From positions 186,001-250,000 of the forward strand of contig JANBPK010000726.1 of NCBI GenBank assembly GCA_027579435.1: a DNA stretch of 64,000 bases, given 5' to 3'. This DNA comes from Candolleomyces eurysporus (lineage: Eukaryota > Basidiomycota > Agaricomycetes > Agaricales > Psathyrellaceae). Shown here piece by piece: positions 22,973 to 35,166 of the stretch; within the stretch, counting starts at the first letter, position 1, and every line of letters begins with the position of its first letter. Under the pieces are notes generated by a model, which had not been told where the DNA came from, did no database searches, and saw only the letters and a program-made list of their open reading frames with translations. The translations under genes and the position numbers were made by a program.

Positions 22973-25395
22973 TCAGTGACCTTGTGGTGTCGCACCAAAC
23001 AGCTTCTGGTGGAGAGAAGCCAGACAGTTGAGAGTTTCGGGTCGATACTGGTGTCCAACGGGATAGTGGGACGTAAGCAGCTCTTCGCAGTGAAGGATTG
23101 CCTCTTGAAGGTGGGGAGGTGTGTGCATAGCTTCACACATATCATGGAGTGATATGGTGAGGTTTCTGAGTGATAGTGCGCGATCTGGATGAGGAAATGG
23201 TCGATGTTCAAGTGCTTCACGTTGCAAGGAGATCGTCTCCTCGAGATCAGCCACTGTTCTCGTGCGCTGATAACGATCCCAGAGTGCAGTTCCAAGATTG
23301 ATGAGTGACGACCAGCGCTCTGGATGAGGAGGTGGCCGAAGTTCGAGCGCTTCACGTTGCAGTGAGATAGCCTCCTTGAGGTCAGCCACTGTTCTGTGCG
23401 CTGATAACGATCCCGGAGGGAATTGCCAAGATTGCAGAGTGACAACGGGCGCTCTTGATGAGGAGGTGGTCGATGTTCGAGCGCTTCACGATGCAGGGAG
23501 ATCGCCTCCTCGAGGTCAGCTGCTGTTCCTGTGCGCTGATAACGATCCTGGAGTGCATTGCCAAGATTGTTGAGTGACAATGAGCGATCTGGATGAGGAA
23601 ATGGCCGAAGTTTGAGTGCTTTACGATTGAGGGAAATCGTCTCCTCGAGGTCCACGAGAGAACCTGTGCACCTGGCGCGATGAAACGTTACACGGCCTAG
23701 CGATTGAATCAGCTCCGGTGCGTCCGGATACAATCCAAGCGTCTCACGACACAGCTGGATGGCAGAATCGAACTCGGCTGGTTCGAAGAGACCTGAACCT
23801 TGGTTCAAATGAGCCGCTGAGTTTCGGAGGGCATATACAGCAGCTGGTTTGCGTTGACTGCGGTTCGTGAGCGACTCCACCTCGTGTTGGCGATGTACGA
23901 GTTCACATTGGAGGCAACGAAGGTAGAGCCGGACATGCTGACGTGGATGTGCAAAGAAACGGCCAGATCGACTTTGGGCGGTAAGAAAGTCGCGGAGGGA
24001 GGTGTGGAAGAGCGTGACTGGTATATCGTCTGTCCCGGGAACCTGAATGATCGCTTGCAAGTTCACCAGCACATTGACTACTTCGTAGGTGCTGATTCCG
24101 AGGAGCTCAGCAATGCCCGATGTTGGGAGTGGTACCTCGAGAAGAGCGATCGTCGAGATGATGTCCGGGAAGTGGGGAAGATGTTCCGACCGCGCCAATG
24201 TCTGCGTATAGAGTCCGTCGAGGCCAGGGTTCATTTTGAGGGCGAGGGGAAGCCGATCCATCGGCGTCGCTGATGAGCCACTATCGGCGGTCGACATGAT
24301 GAACCTGAACACCGTCGATGCGAAAATGAACGATCCTGCGATATGCTTGACCAACTTCCGTCCGTCTTTCGGGGAAGGCCACTCTCCATGTTCTAAGATG
24401 TATGCTCGAATGACAGGGTTCCGCCTCGTTTCATTCTTGAAAAGAACATCAAGAAAGGTGGCGATATCGTCGTCAGAGCAATGATCAACAAGGTTGTCCA
24501 AACGAACCCCTGGAACGTCCAAGTGCGATTGGATATGCTGCTCCACCCGGCTTGTGATGAAAACCCGAAGAGGAATGAAAGGATTATCATCGAAAAAAGT
24601 GAGCATGCCGTCGATAAGTTCTTGAACTTCATCCTTGTTGTCGCATTCATCCAACCCATCTAGTACAATGAGGAATGGGCCTCTTGCTAACGACGGGATC
24701 ACTGTTGGTCCTTGAATAGCCTCTTTCGATGGTCCAACCAAGCGCGCTGTAGTTCTGACCCCGGTTCCCTGTTGAACCGCTGCTTTGAAAGGAGCATAAA
24801 CCAAGGATCGCATCCGGCTCTGTAGAGCAACGCCTGCCTCGTCTTGCCGTAGCAATGCCGGGTTGGCTTTCACGGCGACACGAACGAAGTGTTCCGTCTC
24901 GGGTACCACTATTGCCATTTGGCTGGCGAGAGTTGTGGCGAGCCTCCAAATCTTGCTTCTATCACCCGCGTTCCTGAAGAAAAAGAAGCTTGCGACGGGC
25001 CTATCCTGCCGCTCAGACGTGACGCACACCTCCTGAGATATGGCGGACTTGCCACTCCCGACATATCCGTGCATCCACAGAATGTGAGGTTCGTCGGCTG
25101 TCCAGTTGGTAACCTTCTTGACTACCTCAACCCTCGTTCCTCGCGTACAGGCGGAGTCTGGAGGTGATCGTTTGCGATCTCGGGTATGGGACGCATCATC
25201 TATGGGCTGAAGGAGTTCGTAAAGACCTGCGCTGTGATTAGCCCAGATCGCAGAGTTGATGACGCTGTGAGAGTTTAAACACTGACTCTTGTCTTCAGCC
25301 ATTACTTGGGCAGTGTGAACATTATAATCTCCTTCAACATGATATGCGTTCAGGTTCTCGACATGCGCATTCCGCGACCTCTCCAATAGGTTCAT
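22973..25395 (-). CDS. NACHT-TPR protein, copy F (frameshift in TPR region)
   Basis: Reverse-strand member of the family. Exon 1 starts at 25395 (MNLLERSRNAHVENLNAYH). The intron at 25227-25286 has a mutated donor (GTCAGT where others have GTGAGT), and its length is a multiple of three, so read-through is possible. Walker A and B are intact. Relative to the other copies, five residues (NISAS) are missing before 'DEPHILW'. One A is lost near 23393 in the third TPR-like unit (cgcacagaacag against cgcacaagaacag), which shifts the frame. The continuing frame ends at 22973, and the unshifted frame runs out at 22909 as unrelated sequence. Counting both frames there are four TPR-like units, one more than in A. 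Activity is uncertain. Confidence 0.75.
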
Positions 25396-26414
25396 CTGAT
25401 GATCTAGTTGGCACGATCAGCTGACTGAGGCAAGCAGCGATGCTATACGGCTGACTAGACATGTTGGCGGCAACCGTGCAGCTATCCTCCTAGCAGGCGT
25501 TTCCAGCAAGTTTGTTCGTCCTGTCTACCTCAGGATGTTGAGTATTGGCTGGGAATGTAGCCTGCGACGACGAGCAGTGGTGGGATCGTGAGGGAAAGGA
25601 GGCAAGGTGGCCACGTTCACTCACAGCTGCCTCATGGTTGATACATTACAAGATTGTCCTGGGAATGTTTTCCCGCAAACGAAACGTGAATAGACGCCCA
25701 TGTTCAGATAGACAAGGGATGGGGCACCTCACCAAGAAGTGTGGCGGTGAATTGGTGCTGTAAATTTTAAGGGGTGTGGAAAATAATTTATGACTACCCC
25801 TAGGCTTGAAGGCTGCGTTTGACCCTCGAAACTGGATTACCGATTGAATTGGGATTATCGTTGCGAAACGAAAGATCCGCGCGAGCGGCCTCAGTAGCCC
25901 AGATAAGGGGAAAGAATGAAGAAAATACCTTCTGGGGAATAGAAAACCAAAGACCAAGTGTGGCCCGTGCGCACTTGACGATGCTGTGGCTGGAGGAAAG
26001 GTTTGAACGCTACCGGCCAATTCGGGCTGTTATCATGAGGTCGGACCGGACGCCGGGCTGTCGGTATTGCGTCACACAAGCTCGGCCTTTCGCCAACCTC
26101 TTGCTCAAGAATTGCTGCAGCCATGATGGTGAAGGTGCGTAACTTGAAATGTTGAAATAGGGCCCCACTAACGACTCGGCGGAATAGCTGTCAGATTTGC
26201 TTCTCACCCACTGGCAACCCGCAAACCTACGATATACGCCCTTCAGACCCATCGATCCGCAATATGAAACGCGTGTTCGAGGAAGAAGAATCCGTCAATA
26301 AGATGTGTGGCTAACTGCTGTTGCTTTACCAGAATATCTGTTCCATCGATCCCGTAACAACCGTTTTAATCGCGAATCCAATCACCCAGCAAAGCAAAGC
26401 AACCCATCGCCACA
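25396..26414. promoter_or_regulatory. Divergent spacer of unit F
   Basis: No gene is present. It is an inverted copy of the unit-B spacer: NACHT leader first, then RING-derived sequence including the remnant of the first RING codons near 25810-25850, then the TM-coil promoter side. Confidence 0.55.
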
Positions 26415-28407
26415 ATGCTGAGCTTTATCCATGCCCGAACACCTCCATTCCTCTCTTTCCCTTCCCCTTTCTCATTTGCATCTACGTTTTCATCATATCC
26501 TTTCGGATTGAACGTATCGACGACTCTTGGACTCTCGAGCAGCCATTCTACACTCAATTTCTTTCATCAGACAACGTCTCCGTCTACGACAACCACGATG
26601 TCCTCAACGGCACTGTGGCGTGCCCTACCCTCCGTCGCGGTCGTGTGGGTTACCGGGGTCGTCGTCACGCGATATCTTCAAGGGCGGAAATATCTCGTTG
26701 GTGTAGATGGCTCTTCCTTCGCTGTTGCTTCCTCTGAGTCGCATAAGATTCCTCTTTCCGAGCCAGCGTCTCCTTTTCCACCATGCCCCTTCTCCTTCTC
26801 CTCCCCCACTCCCTCCTCCTTCCCTCCTCCCCTCCCTTCCATCATCTCCTTACTCGAAACGAAGGAAGCAGACCCATCAATGGACGTCAACACCGATACT
26901 CACTTCACTGTACCATCACCCTGCTCTCAACCTCAGTTGGCGTCTTTGGATGCTGCAATGCAAGAAAAGGATGAAGGATGCGATACACCTCGTGCTTTGG
27001 CATTCACCAACGCCAGCCACCCTACGCCTTACAAAATCCAGTAATCGCGATCCGAAAGCTCCTCGAATGAGACGAGTCGAAGGCGCCTACACCGCGCGGA
27101 TCGGTTTGTTTGCCACTTACCGAGTCGGAGCTGCCGGCGGCTCTCAACGTCGAACAGGAACAGGTTGAAGTCGAAGAACCGGTAAAATTATGAGAAAAAG
27201 AAATCGGCCTCGAACTTGACTGCACCAATGCATTCCCTTCGCCTCCCCCGAGTCCACCCCTGATCACTCCTGGGGATCCGGGGGAGTGGCGTCTTGTGAT
27301 TAGACCTTCTGGTGGAACTGCTTTCTCCACCACTTCCACCTCTGGTACACTCACGACTCTCGAAGATGACGACACAGAAACCGAACCAGCCCTCGCGGCT
27401 CAGCCACCTCTTCGACTTGCTCAACCCCTTGCAGACCCTCAGTCTAGCCTTGAACCTGAACAACGCCCTCGTCTTCCTCAATCCAAAGAAACATTTGACC
27501 TTATCTTCGACCCGACCTCAGACCGGTACATCCTCCCACCCAGCATCTCCCAGCACGTCTCGCACTTGCGGTACCACCTATCCCGCGCATACGAGCACCG
27601 GAAGGCCGAGGAAGTGCTCAAGGAGGCGAGGACAAAGGTCAGGGGCGAAGTCAAGGTGTTCGAAGGCCGGTGGCGGGGGAAGGGTCGAAAGAGAGGGAGG
27701 GAGAAAGACAAGGAGAGAGATGCAGGGGAGACGAAAGCCCGGATACACGCTTTGCAGGCGGGAGTCAACAAGTTCCTCCGGCCTTCACCACCTGGACGAC
27801 TTGCATCTGCCCAGAGTGTTCTGCTCTCATCCACTCGGAGGATAAAGGCAAGAGTATTTTGAGAATCCAAGACCCGATTTCGCCCAGCGGCTTCCTCTCC
27901 ATCCTCGGATCCCGCTCCTCCGAAAACGCGTTAGAAGAGGTAGACGTGAAGCTCAAGTTGTGGGAAGGGTGGGAGTGGGATGTCGAGGTCGAATGGGAGT
28001 TGGAGTTTTGGAAGCCCAGCTCGAATGCCAGCACCGACGCGGAGAAGGCGGCGACACCAATCCATCTACCGCACCTGAGACGGCTCGGAATCGCGACAGT
28101 GGATGCGGTGCCCCTTCGACCGATTTTCGAGCGGGTGAAGGCACCATTGTTGGAGGAGGTTTGTATCGGCGTCACTGCGTCGTCGTCTTCAAGTCCTGGC
28201 GGGAGGAACTCTTCGACTCGACAAACTCAAAAGGATGTACAGAGGTGCTTGGAAGGCGAGCCTTGCATGGCTCTCGATCGGGCTAAGGGTGGCACCATGA
28301 TGCCATTGCATGTGGAGCTTCGACTACCTGATGTCCAGTTCGACGAGGAGAAGTGGGTGGAGGAGGTGAAGAGGGTGAGGTGTCAGGGGAGAGTTGTAAG
28401 ATGTTGA
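26415..28407 (+). pseudogene. TM-coil gene copy F, nonsense mutations
   Basis: The leader, membrane helix (ALPSVAVVWVTGVVVTRYL), Ser/Pro region, coiled coil and C-terminal domain are all recognisable. The frame shifts near 27035, where a few bases are lost (TPYKIQ in place of TPFNLQNP). Two TGA stops follow: Trp to stop in LLE-W-DES near 27070, and Leu to stop in the 'VKSLERE' block near 27193. A further frame change occurs near the coil. The same two stops are present in copy G. The C-terminal domain from about 27670 is open to 28407. Given the multiple lesions it is probably non-coding. Confidence 0.75.
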
Positions 28408-29458
28408 GCTGGGCAGTACGAACATGGTTCAACTTTTTATCTTGAGTCATTGCTATTTTTATTTCATTATATCTTGTTCGTTTGTCTGTTTAATTTTTGG
28501 TGTATCACATTCTACCCTGCCTGTGCTTATAATGGAATTCTATAGCTCACTCCAGTTCGGCTGAACGCCGACTCTAACAAAGATCAGTTGCGAAAAGGGG
28601 AGTTGGTGAGACAGCGTTTCGCTTGCCTCTGTTGGTGCACCCGCCCCGCGCTTGAAGTTGAATACGCTTCTTCTCATCAAGTTCCCCCGACATGGATCTG
28701 GTCTCGGATATCCCAGCGGATAGTACAAGCGAGGAAAATTGATCACTAACTGCCATTCACGAACCAGCTATCAGAAGGGACCCGACTCGACTCGTTTAGT
28801 TCTCTGTATCAAACTCCAGGAGAGCGGAACAATAAAACGGAAACTGTCAGGTTGGTTGTTTAGACAAGATTTGGCTAACTGTTGTTCCACTTGGTTTCTG
28901 CGCTCTTGTGGCCGTTCGGCTGAGCGGATCCTGTGTTGCCAAATGTACAATGCCTAGTCAGTTAGTTCGTAGATGTCAACAAAGGCAGGGACATTCTTTG
29001 ATTAATCTGAAATTTCAGAACTGAGGTTTATGGGCTTGTCCAATTTTGACGCCGAAAGGCAAGAAGCGGGAAAAAAATACGTCCGTTATTAGTACAACAA
29101 CGAATAGATATACAACACGATAGAATAAAATCAGAATGAGGGCTGTGTCAAGTGAATTGAATTTTAGACGAGTATGGTGTTGTGTTCGAAAAGCTTTAAG
29201 CAATCAGTTCTCGTTCCACCTTAAAGACAACGTGAATATGGGCATGAAATGAAATGCATATTGATTCACTAGTGCGTTACATACTCTCCCCGATTTGAAG
29301 GCCCAGTCCCTCGAAAGGTACAATTAAGTCATAGGCGTGACGGTTGACAATTGACCCGCTTCGGCCTTCAGCCTCGCGATACAGGCAAAGTCTTCTGCTT
29401 GTCGCGTTGCACCGAGCCAATTCTGGAGGAGAGAAGCCGAGGGGTTGAGGAATTTGAG
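28408..29458. other. Inter-unit spacer F/G
   Basis: No gene is recognised. An inverted version of the spacer at 10772-11835, followed by decayed NACHT 3' sequence. Short open frames at 28540-28746 and 28739-28957 lie in sequence conserved only because the unit was duplicated. Confidence 0.55.
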
Positions 29459-32169
29459 TCAGTGACTTTGTTGTGTCCCACCAGACCGCTTCTGGTGGAG
29501 GGAAGCCAAACGGTTCAGAGTTTCGGGTTGATACTGGTGCCCAACGGAATAGTAGGACATAAGAAGCTCCTCGCAGTGAAGAATGTCGAAATAAGTCGGC
29601 GGGAGAGTGGGTAGACGGCGAGGACGGCTAGTAGACACGATGTAAGCCTCAGATGAAAGAAAGAATCTGTAATATAAAGAATACCTAGTAGACACGATGT
29701 AAGCTAGAGTCTACTAGTTAGCGATAGAGTAACGGCGAGATAATGAATGAATACGCACCCTCAGATGAAAGAAAGAATCTGAGGGGCGGCGGACGTAAAA
29801 GTAGGGATTATATACTATGCGTACTAAGCGTCCGATCTGAAACTGACTAAGTAATTAAAAATAGAATAGAAAGGAGACGGCGGCTAAGACGATGAGAGCA
29901 TCGACTGATATAGAATATGTAATACTGAATAAGGAATGAAGAGACGAGAATGAGAAAGAAATAAGAAACCTCAACAAAGAATTGCCTCTTGAAGGTGGGG
30001 AGGTGTGTGCATAGCTTCGCACATATCATGAAGTGATAAGGTGAGGTTTCTGAGCGACAGTGCGCGATCGGGATGAGGAGATGGTTGAAGTTCAAGTGAT
30101 CCACGTTGCAGGGAGATCGCCTCCTCGAGGTCGGCCACTGTTCTTGTGCGCTGATAACGAGCCCGGAGTGCACTGCCAAGATTGTTAAGTGACGACGAAC
30201 GCTCTGGATGAGGAGGTGGTCGAAGTTCAAGCGCTTCACGTTGCAGGGAGATCGCCTCATCGAGGTCAGCCGCTGTTCTTGTGCGCTGATAACGATCGCG
30301 GAGTGCATTGCCAAGATTGTTGAGTGACAATGAGCGATCTGGATGGGGGAATGACCGAAGTTTGAGTGCTTCACGATTGAGGGAAATCGTCTCCTCGAGG
30401 TCCACGAGAGAACCTGTACGCCTGGCGCGATAAAGGGTTACACGGCCCAGCGCTTGAATCAGCTCCGGTGCGTCCGGATACAATCCAAGCGTCTCACGAC
30501 ACAGCTGGATGGCAGAATCGAACTCGGCTGGTTTGAAGAGACCTGAACCTTGGTTCAAATGAGCCACTGAGTGTCGGAGGGAATATACAGCAGCTGGTTT
30601 GCGTTGACTGCGGTTCGTGAGCGACTCCACCTCGTGTTGGCGATGTACGAGTTCACATTGGAGGCAACGAAGGAAGAGCCGGACATGCTGACGTGGATGT
30701 GCAAAGAAACGGCCAGATCGGCTTTGGGTGGTAAGAAAGTCGCGGAGGGAGGTGTGGAAGAGGGTTACTGGTATATCATCTGTCCCGGGAACCTGAATGA
30801 TCGCTTGCAAGTTCACCAGGACATTGACTACTTCGTAGGTGCTGATTCCGAGGAGCTCGGCAATGCCCGACGTTGGGAGTGGTACCTCGAGAAGAGTGAT
30901 CGTCGAGATGATGTTCAGGAAGTGGGGAAGATGTTCCGAGCGCGCCAATGTCTGTGTATAGAGTCCGTCGAGGCCGGGATTCATTTTGAGGGCTAGGGGA
31001 AGCCGATCCATGGGCGTTGCTGAGGAACCACCTTCGGCGGTCGACCCCATGATGAATTTGAACACGGTCGATGCGAAAATGAATGATCCTCCAATGTGCT
31101 GAACCAACTTGCGCCTGTCGTTCGGGGGAGGCCATTCCCCGTGCTCCGAGATGTATGCTCGTATAACATGATTGCACCTCGTTTCATTCTCGAACAGAAC
31201 GTCAAGGAAGGTCGAGATATCGTTGTCGGAGCAATAATCAACTAGGTTGTCCAAGCGGACCCCGCAAACATTCAATCGTGATTGGATGTGCTGCTCCACC
31301 CTGCTCGTGATAAAAACTCGAAGAGGAATGAAGGGATTGTCGGCGAAAAAGCCCAGCATGCCGTCGATAAGGTCTTGGACTTCATCTTTGTTATCGCATT
31401 CGTCCAACCCATCCAGCACGATGAGGAATGGGCCTCTTGCTAACGACGCAATCACTGTTGGTCCTTGAACGGCCTCTTCTGATGGTCCGACCAAGCGTGC
31501 TGAAGTCCTGACCCCAGTTCCCCGTTGAACCGCTGCCTTGAAAGGAGCGTAAACTAAGTATCGCATCCGACGCTGTAGAGAAACGCCTGCCTCCTCTGGC
31601 CGCAGCAAGGCCGGCTTGGCTTTTACAGCGGCACGGATAAACGATTCCGTCTCGGGAACCGCCTCTGCCATTTGGCTAGCAAGAGTTGTGGCGAGCCTCC
31701 AAATCTTGCTCCTATCACCCGCATTCCTGAAGAAAAAGAAGCTTGCGACAGGCCTATCCTGGCGTTCGGACGTGTCGCACACCTCTTGAGAGACAGCGGA
31801 CTTGCCACTCCCAACATACCCGTGCATCCAGAGAATGTGAGGTTCGTCGGAGGCCGAGATATTGCCGGCAGTCCAGCTTGTAACTTTGCTGACTACCTCG
31901 ACCCTTGTTCCTCGCGTACAAGCGGAATCTGGAGGTGATCGTTTCCGATCTCGTGTGTGGGACGCATCCTCTATGGGTTGAAGGAGTTCGTACAGACCTG
32001 CAATGTGATAAGCCTCGGATCGCACAGTCAATAAAGCTGTGCAAGAGTTGAAATACTCACTCTTGTCTTCGGCCCTTACTTGGTTAGTGTGCAAATGATA
32101 ACCTCCATCGACCTGATATGCGTGGAGGTGCTCAACATGCACATTCTGCGAACTCCCCAAGACGTTCAT
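29459..32169 (-). pseudogene. NACHT-TPR gene copy G, interrupted by an insertion
   Basis: Exon 1 starts at 32169; the intron is 31998-32060 (GTGAGT...TTGCAG). Walker A (GYVGSGKSAVS), Walker B (LIVLDGLDECDNK) and three TPR-like units are intact. In the last segment, after 'HLQEAIL', the gene is split by a 393-bp insertion (29584-29976). The remaining codons (HCEELLMSYYSVGHQYQ and on to TQQSH) lie beyond it and end at 29459. The insertion supplies a stop after one codon, so a shortened protein of about 711 residues (732 if the intron is read through), lacking the last 40 or so, could still be made. The NACHT itself is undamaged, so this may be a recently truncated rather than a dead gene. Confidence 0.8.
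29584..29976. mobile_element. Probable solo LTR inserted in NACHT copy G
   Basis: A 393-bp insertion absent from every other NACHT copy. It begins TGTCGA and ends TCAACA (TG...CA termini with a short imperfect inverted repeat) and is flanked by the 5-bp direct repeat AAGAA (29579-29583 and 29977-29981). The empty site reads gtgaagaattgcc in copy J. These are the hallmarks of a solo LTR. It contains two internal direct repeats, tagtagacacgatgtaag (near 29630 and 29688) and cctcagatgaaagaaagaat (near 29647 and 29759). No coding sequence is present. Confidence 0.75.
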
Positions 32170-33164
32170 TGGACAATCTAGTTTGTACGGTCAGTTGATT
32201 GAGGTATGTAACTATCGCGATGTACTGCTCACATACTTGCTGTGTTGGCAGCAACCGTACAGCTATTGTTCGAGAAGGGGCTCTCAGCAAGTTCGTTTGT
32301 CCTCTCTACCTCAGGGTGGCGAAAACCAGGTGGAAATGTGGCCTGCGACGACGAATGGTAGTGGGATGGTGAGGGAAAGGAGACAAGGTGGCCACGTTCA
32401 CACAGAGCCGCCTTATGGTCGAGACATCATGATATTCTCCTGGGAACCCGCTAACGAAAAGTGAATAGACGCCCATGTTCAGGTAGATAAGGGACGGGGT
32501 CCCTCACCAAGAAGTGTGGCGGTGAATTGGTGCTGTAAATGCTGAGGGGTGTAGAGAATAATCTACGACTAGCCCTAGATGAAGGCTGCGTTTGACGCTC
32601 GAAACTGAATTACCAATTGAATTGGAATTATCGTTGCGAAATGGAAGATCTGTGTGAGCGGTCTCAGTAGCCTAGATATAGAGGTAAAGAATGAGGAAAA
32701 GACCTTCTTGGGAATAGAAAACCAGAGACCAAGTGACACTTGACTGTTGACAATCCCGGTGGCTTGAGGAAGGGTCAGTGAACGCTATGAGGTCGGACCG
32801 GACGCCGGGCCGCCAATATTGCATCACAAGCTCGGGCTTTCGCCAACCTCTTGCTCGAGAATTGCTGCAGCCATGATGGTGAAGGTGCGTGACTTGAAAT
32901 GTTGAAATAGGGCCACACTAACGACTTGGCGGAATAGCCTTTAGATTTGCTTCTCACCCGCTGGCAACCCTCAAACCTACGATATACGCCCTTCAGACCC
33001 ATCGATCCGCAATATGAAACGCACGTTCGAGCAAGAAGAATCCGTCAATAAGATGTGTGGCTAACTGCTATTGCTTTACCAGAATATCTGTTCCGTCGAT
33101 CCCGTAACAACCGTTTCAATCGCGAATCCAATCACCCAGCAAAGCAGAGCAACCCATCGCCACA
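32170..33164. promoter_or_regulatory. Divergent spacer of unit G
   Basis: No gene is present. It is homologous to 25396-26414. The RING-codon remnant lies near 32575-32610 on the reverse strand. Confidence 0.55.
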
Positions 33165-35166
33165 ACGCTCAGTTTTATCACCCGAACACCTCCACTCCTC
33201 TCTTTCCCTTCCCCTTTCCCATTTGCATCCACATTTTCATCATATCCTTTCGGATTGAACGTATCGACGACTCTTGGACTCTCGAGCAGCCATTCTACAC
33301 TCAATTTCTTTCATCAGACAGCGTCTCCGTCTACGACAACCACGATGTCCTCAACGGCACTGTGGCGTGCCCTACCCTCTGTCGCGGTCGTGTGGGTTAC
33401 CGGGGTCGTCGTCACGCGATATCTTCAAAGGCGGAAATATTTCGTTGGTGTGGATGGCTCTTCCTTCGCCGTTGCTTGATCTGAGTCGCATAAGATTCCT
33501 CTTTCCGAGCCAGCGTCTCCTTTTCCACCATGCCCTGTCTCCTTCTCCTCCCCCACTCCCTCCTCCTTCCCTTCTCCCCTCCCTTCCATCATCCTCCCTC
33601 GAAACGAAGGAAGCAGACCCATCAATGGACGTCAACACCGATACTCACTTCACTGTACCATCACCCTGCTCTCAACCTCAGTTGGCGTCTTTGGATGCTG
33701 CAATGCAAGAAAAGGATGAAGGATGCGATACACCTCGTGCTTTGGCATTCACCGACGCCAGCCACCCTACGCCTTTTAACCTACAAAATCCAGTAATCGC
33801 GATCCGAAAGCTCCTCGAATGAGACGAGTCAAACGCGCCTACACCGCGCGGATCGGTTTGTTTGCCACTTACCGAGTCGGAGCTGCTGGCGGCTCTCAAC
33901 GTCGAACAGGAGCAGGTTGAAGTCGAAGAACCGGTAAAATTATGAGAAAAAGAAACCGGCCTCGAACTTGACTGCACCAATGCATTCCCTTCGCCTCCCC
34001 CGAGTCCACCCCTGATCACTCCTGGGAATCCGGGGGAGCGGCGTCTTGTGATTAGACCTTTGGGTGGAACTGCTTCCTCCTCCCTTTCCACCACTTCCAC
34101 CTCTGCTACACACACGATTCGCGGAGACGACGACGACACAGAAACCGAACCAGCCCTCGCGGCTCAACCACCTCTTCGACTTGCTCAACCCCTCGCAGAC
34201 CCACAGTTTCAACCTGAATACCCTCGTCCTCCTCAAGCTAAAGAAACATTTGACCTCATCTTCGACGCAACCTCGAACCGGTACATCCTCCCACCCAGCG
34301 TCTCCCAACACGTCTCGCACTTGCGGTACCACCTATCACGCGCATACGAGCACCGGAAGGCCGAGGAAGCGCTTAAGGAGGCGAGGGCAAAGGTCAGAGG
34401 CGAAGTCAAGGCGTTCGAAGGCCGGTGGAGGGGGAAGGGTCGGAAGCGAGGGAGGGAGAAAGACAAGGAGAGAGATGCGGGGGAGACGAAAGCCCGGATA
34501 CGCGCTTTGCAGGCGGGGGTCCACAAATTCCTTCAGCCTTCACTACATGTACGACCTGCATCTGCGCCAGAGTGTTCTACTCTCATCCACTCGGAGGATA
34601 AAGACAAGAGTACTTTGAGAATCCAAGACCCGATTTCACCCAGCCGCTTCCTATCCATCCTGCAATCCCGCTCCTCCGAAAACGTGCTAGAAGAAGTGGA
34701 CGTGAAGCTCAAGTTGTGGGAAGGGTGGGAGTGGGACGTCGAGGTAGAATGGGAGTTGGAGTTTTGGAAGCCCGGCTCGAATGCCAGCAGCGAGGCGGAG
34801 GGGAGGGCGGTGACACCGGTCCACCTCCCGCACCTGAAACGACTCGGAATCGCGACAGTGGATGCGGTGCCCCTTCGGCCGATTCTCGAGCGGGTGAAGG
34901 CACCTTTGTTGGAGGAGGTTTGTCTCGGCGTCACTGCGTCGTCGTCTTCAAGTCCTGGCGGGAGGAACTCTTCGACCCGACAAACTCAAAAGGATGCACA
35001 GAGGTGCTTGGAAGGCGAGCCTTGGACGGCTCTCGATCGGGCTGAGGGTGGCACCGTGATGTCATTGCATGTGGAGCTTCGACTACCTCATGTCCAGTTC
35101 AATGAGGAGAAGTGGGTGGAGGAGGTGAAGAGGGTGAGGTGTCAGGGGAGAGTTGTAAGATGTTGA
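33165..35166 (+). pseudogene. TM-coil gene copy G, nonsense mutations in 5' half
   Basis: The position equivalent to the outer ATG reads ACG. The membrane helix region is open, but a TGA follows 'GVDGSSFAVA' at about 33478 (Ser in copy F). The two TGA codons shared with copy F follow (LLE-stop-DES near 33821, and the stop near 33943). From 34048 to 35166 a 372-residue frame is open and is the cleanest record of the C-terminal half: the 'NRYILPPS' block, the coiled coil (YEHRKAEEALKEARAKVRG), then the Leu-rich C-terminal domain without any intron. This copy shows how the frame should run in copy C. Confidence 0.75.

Noticed and set aside
28540..28957. Short open frames in the inter-unit spacers
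   Set aside because: They lie on either strand in different units and are conserved only through recent duplication.
29584..29976. MITE (DNA transposon) rather than solo LTR
   Set aside because: Terminal inverted repeats are only about 6 bases, while TG...CA ends with a 5-bp target duplication fit an LTR better.
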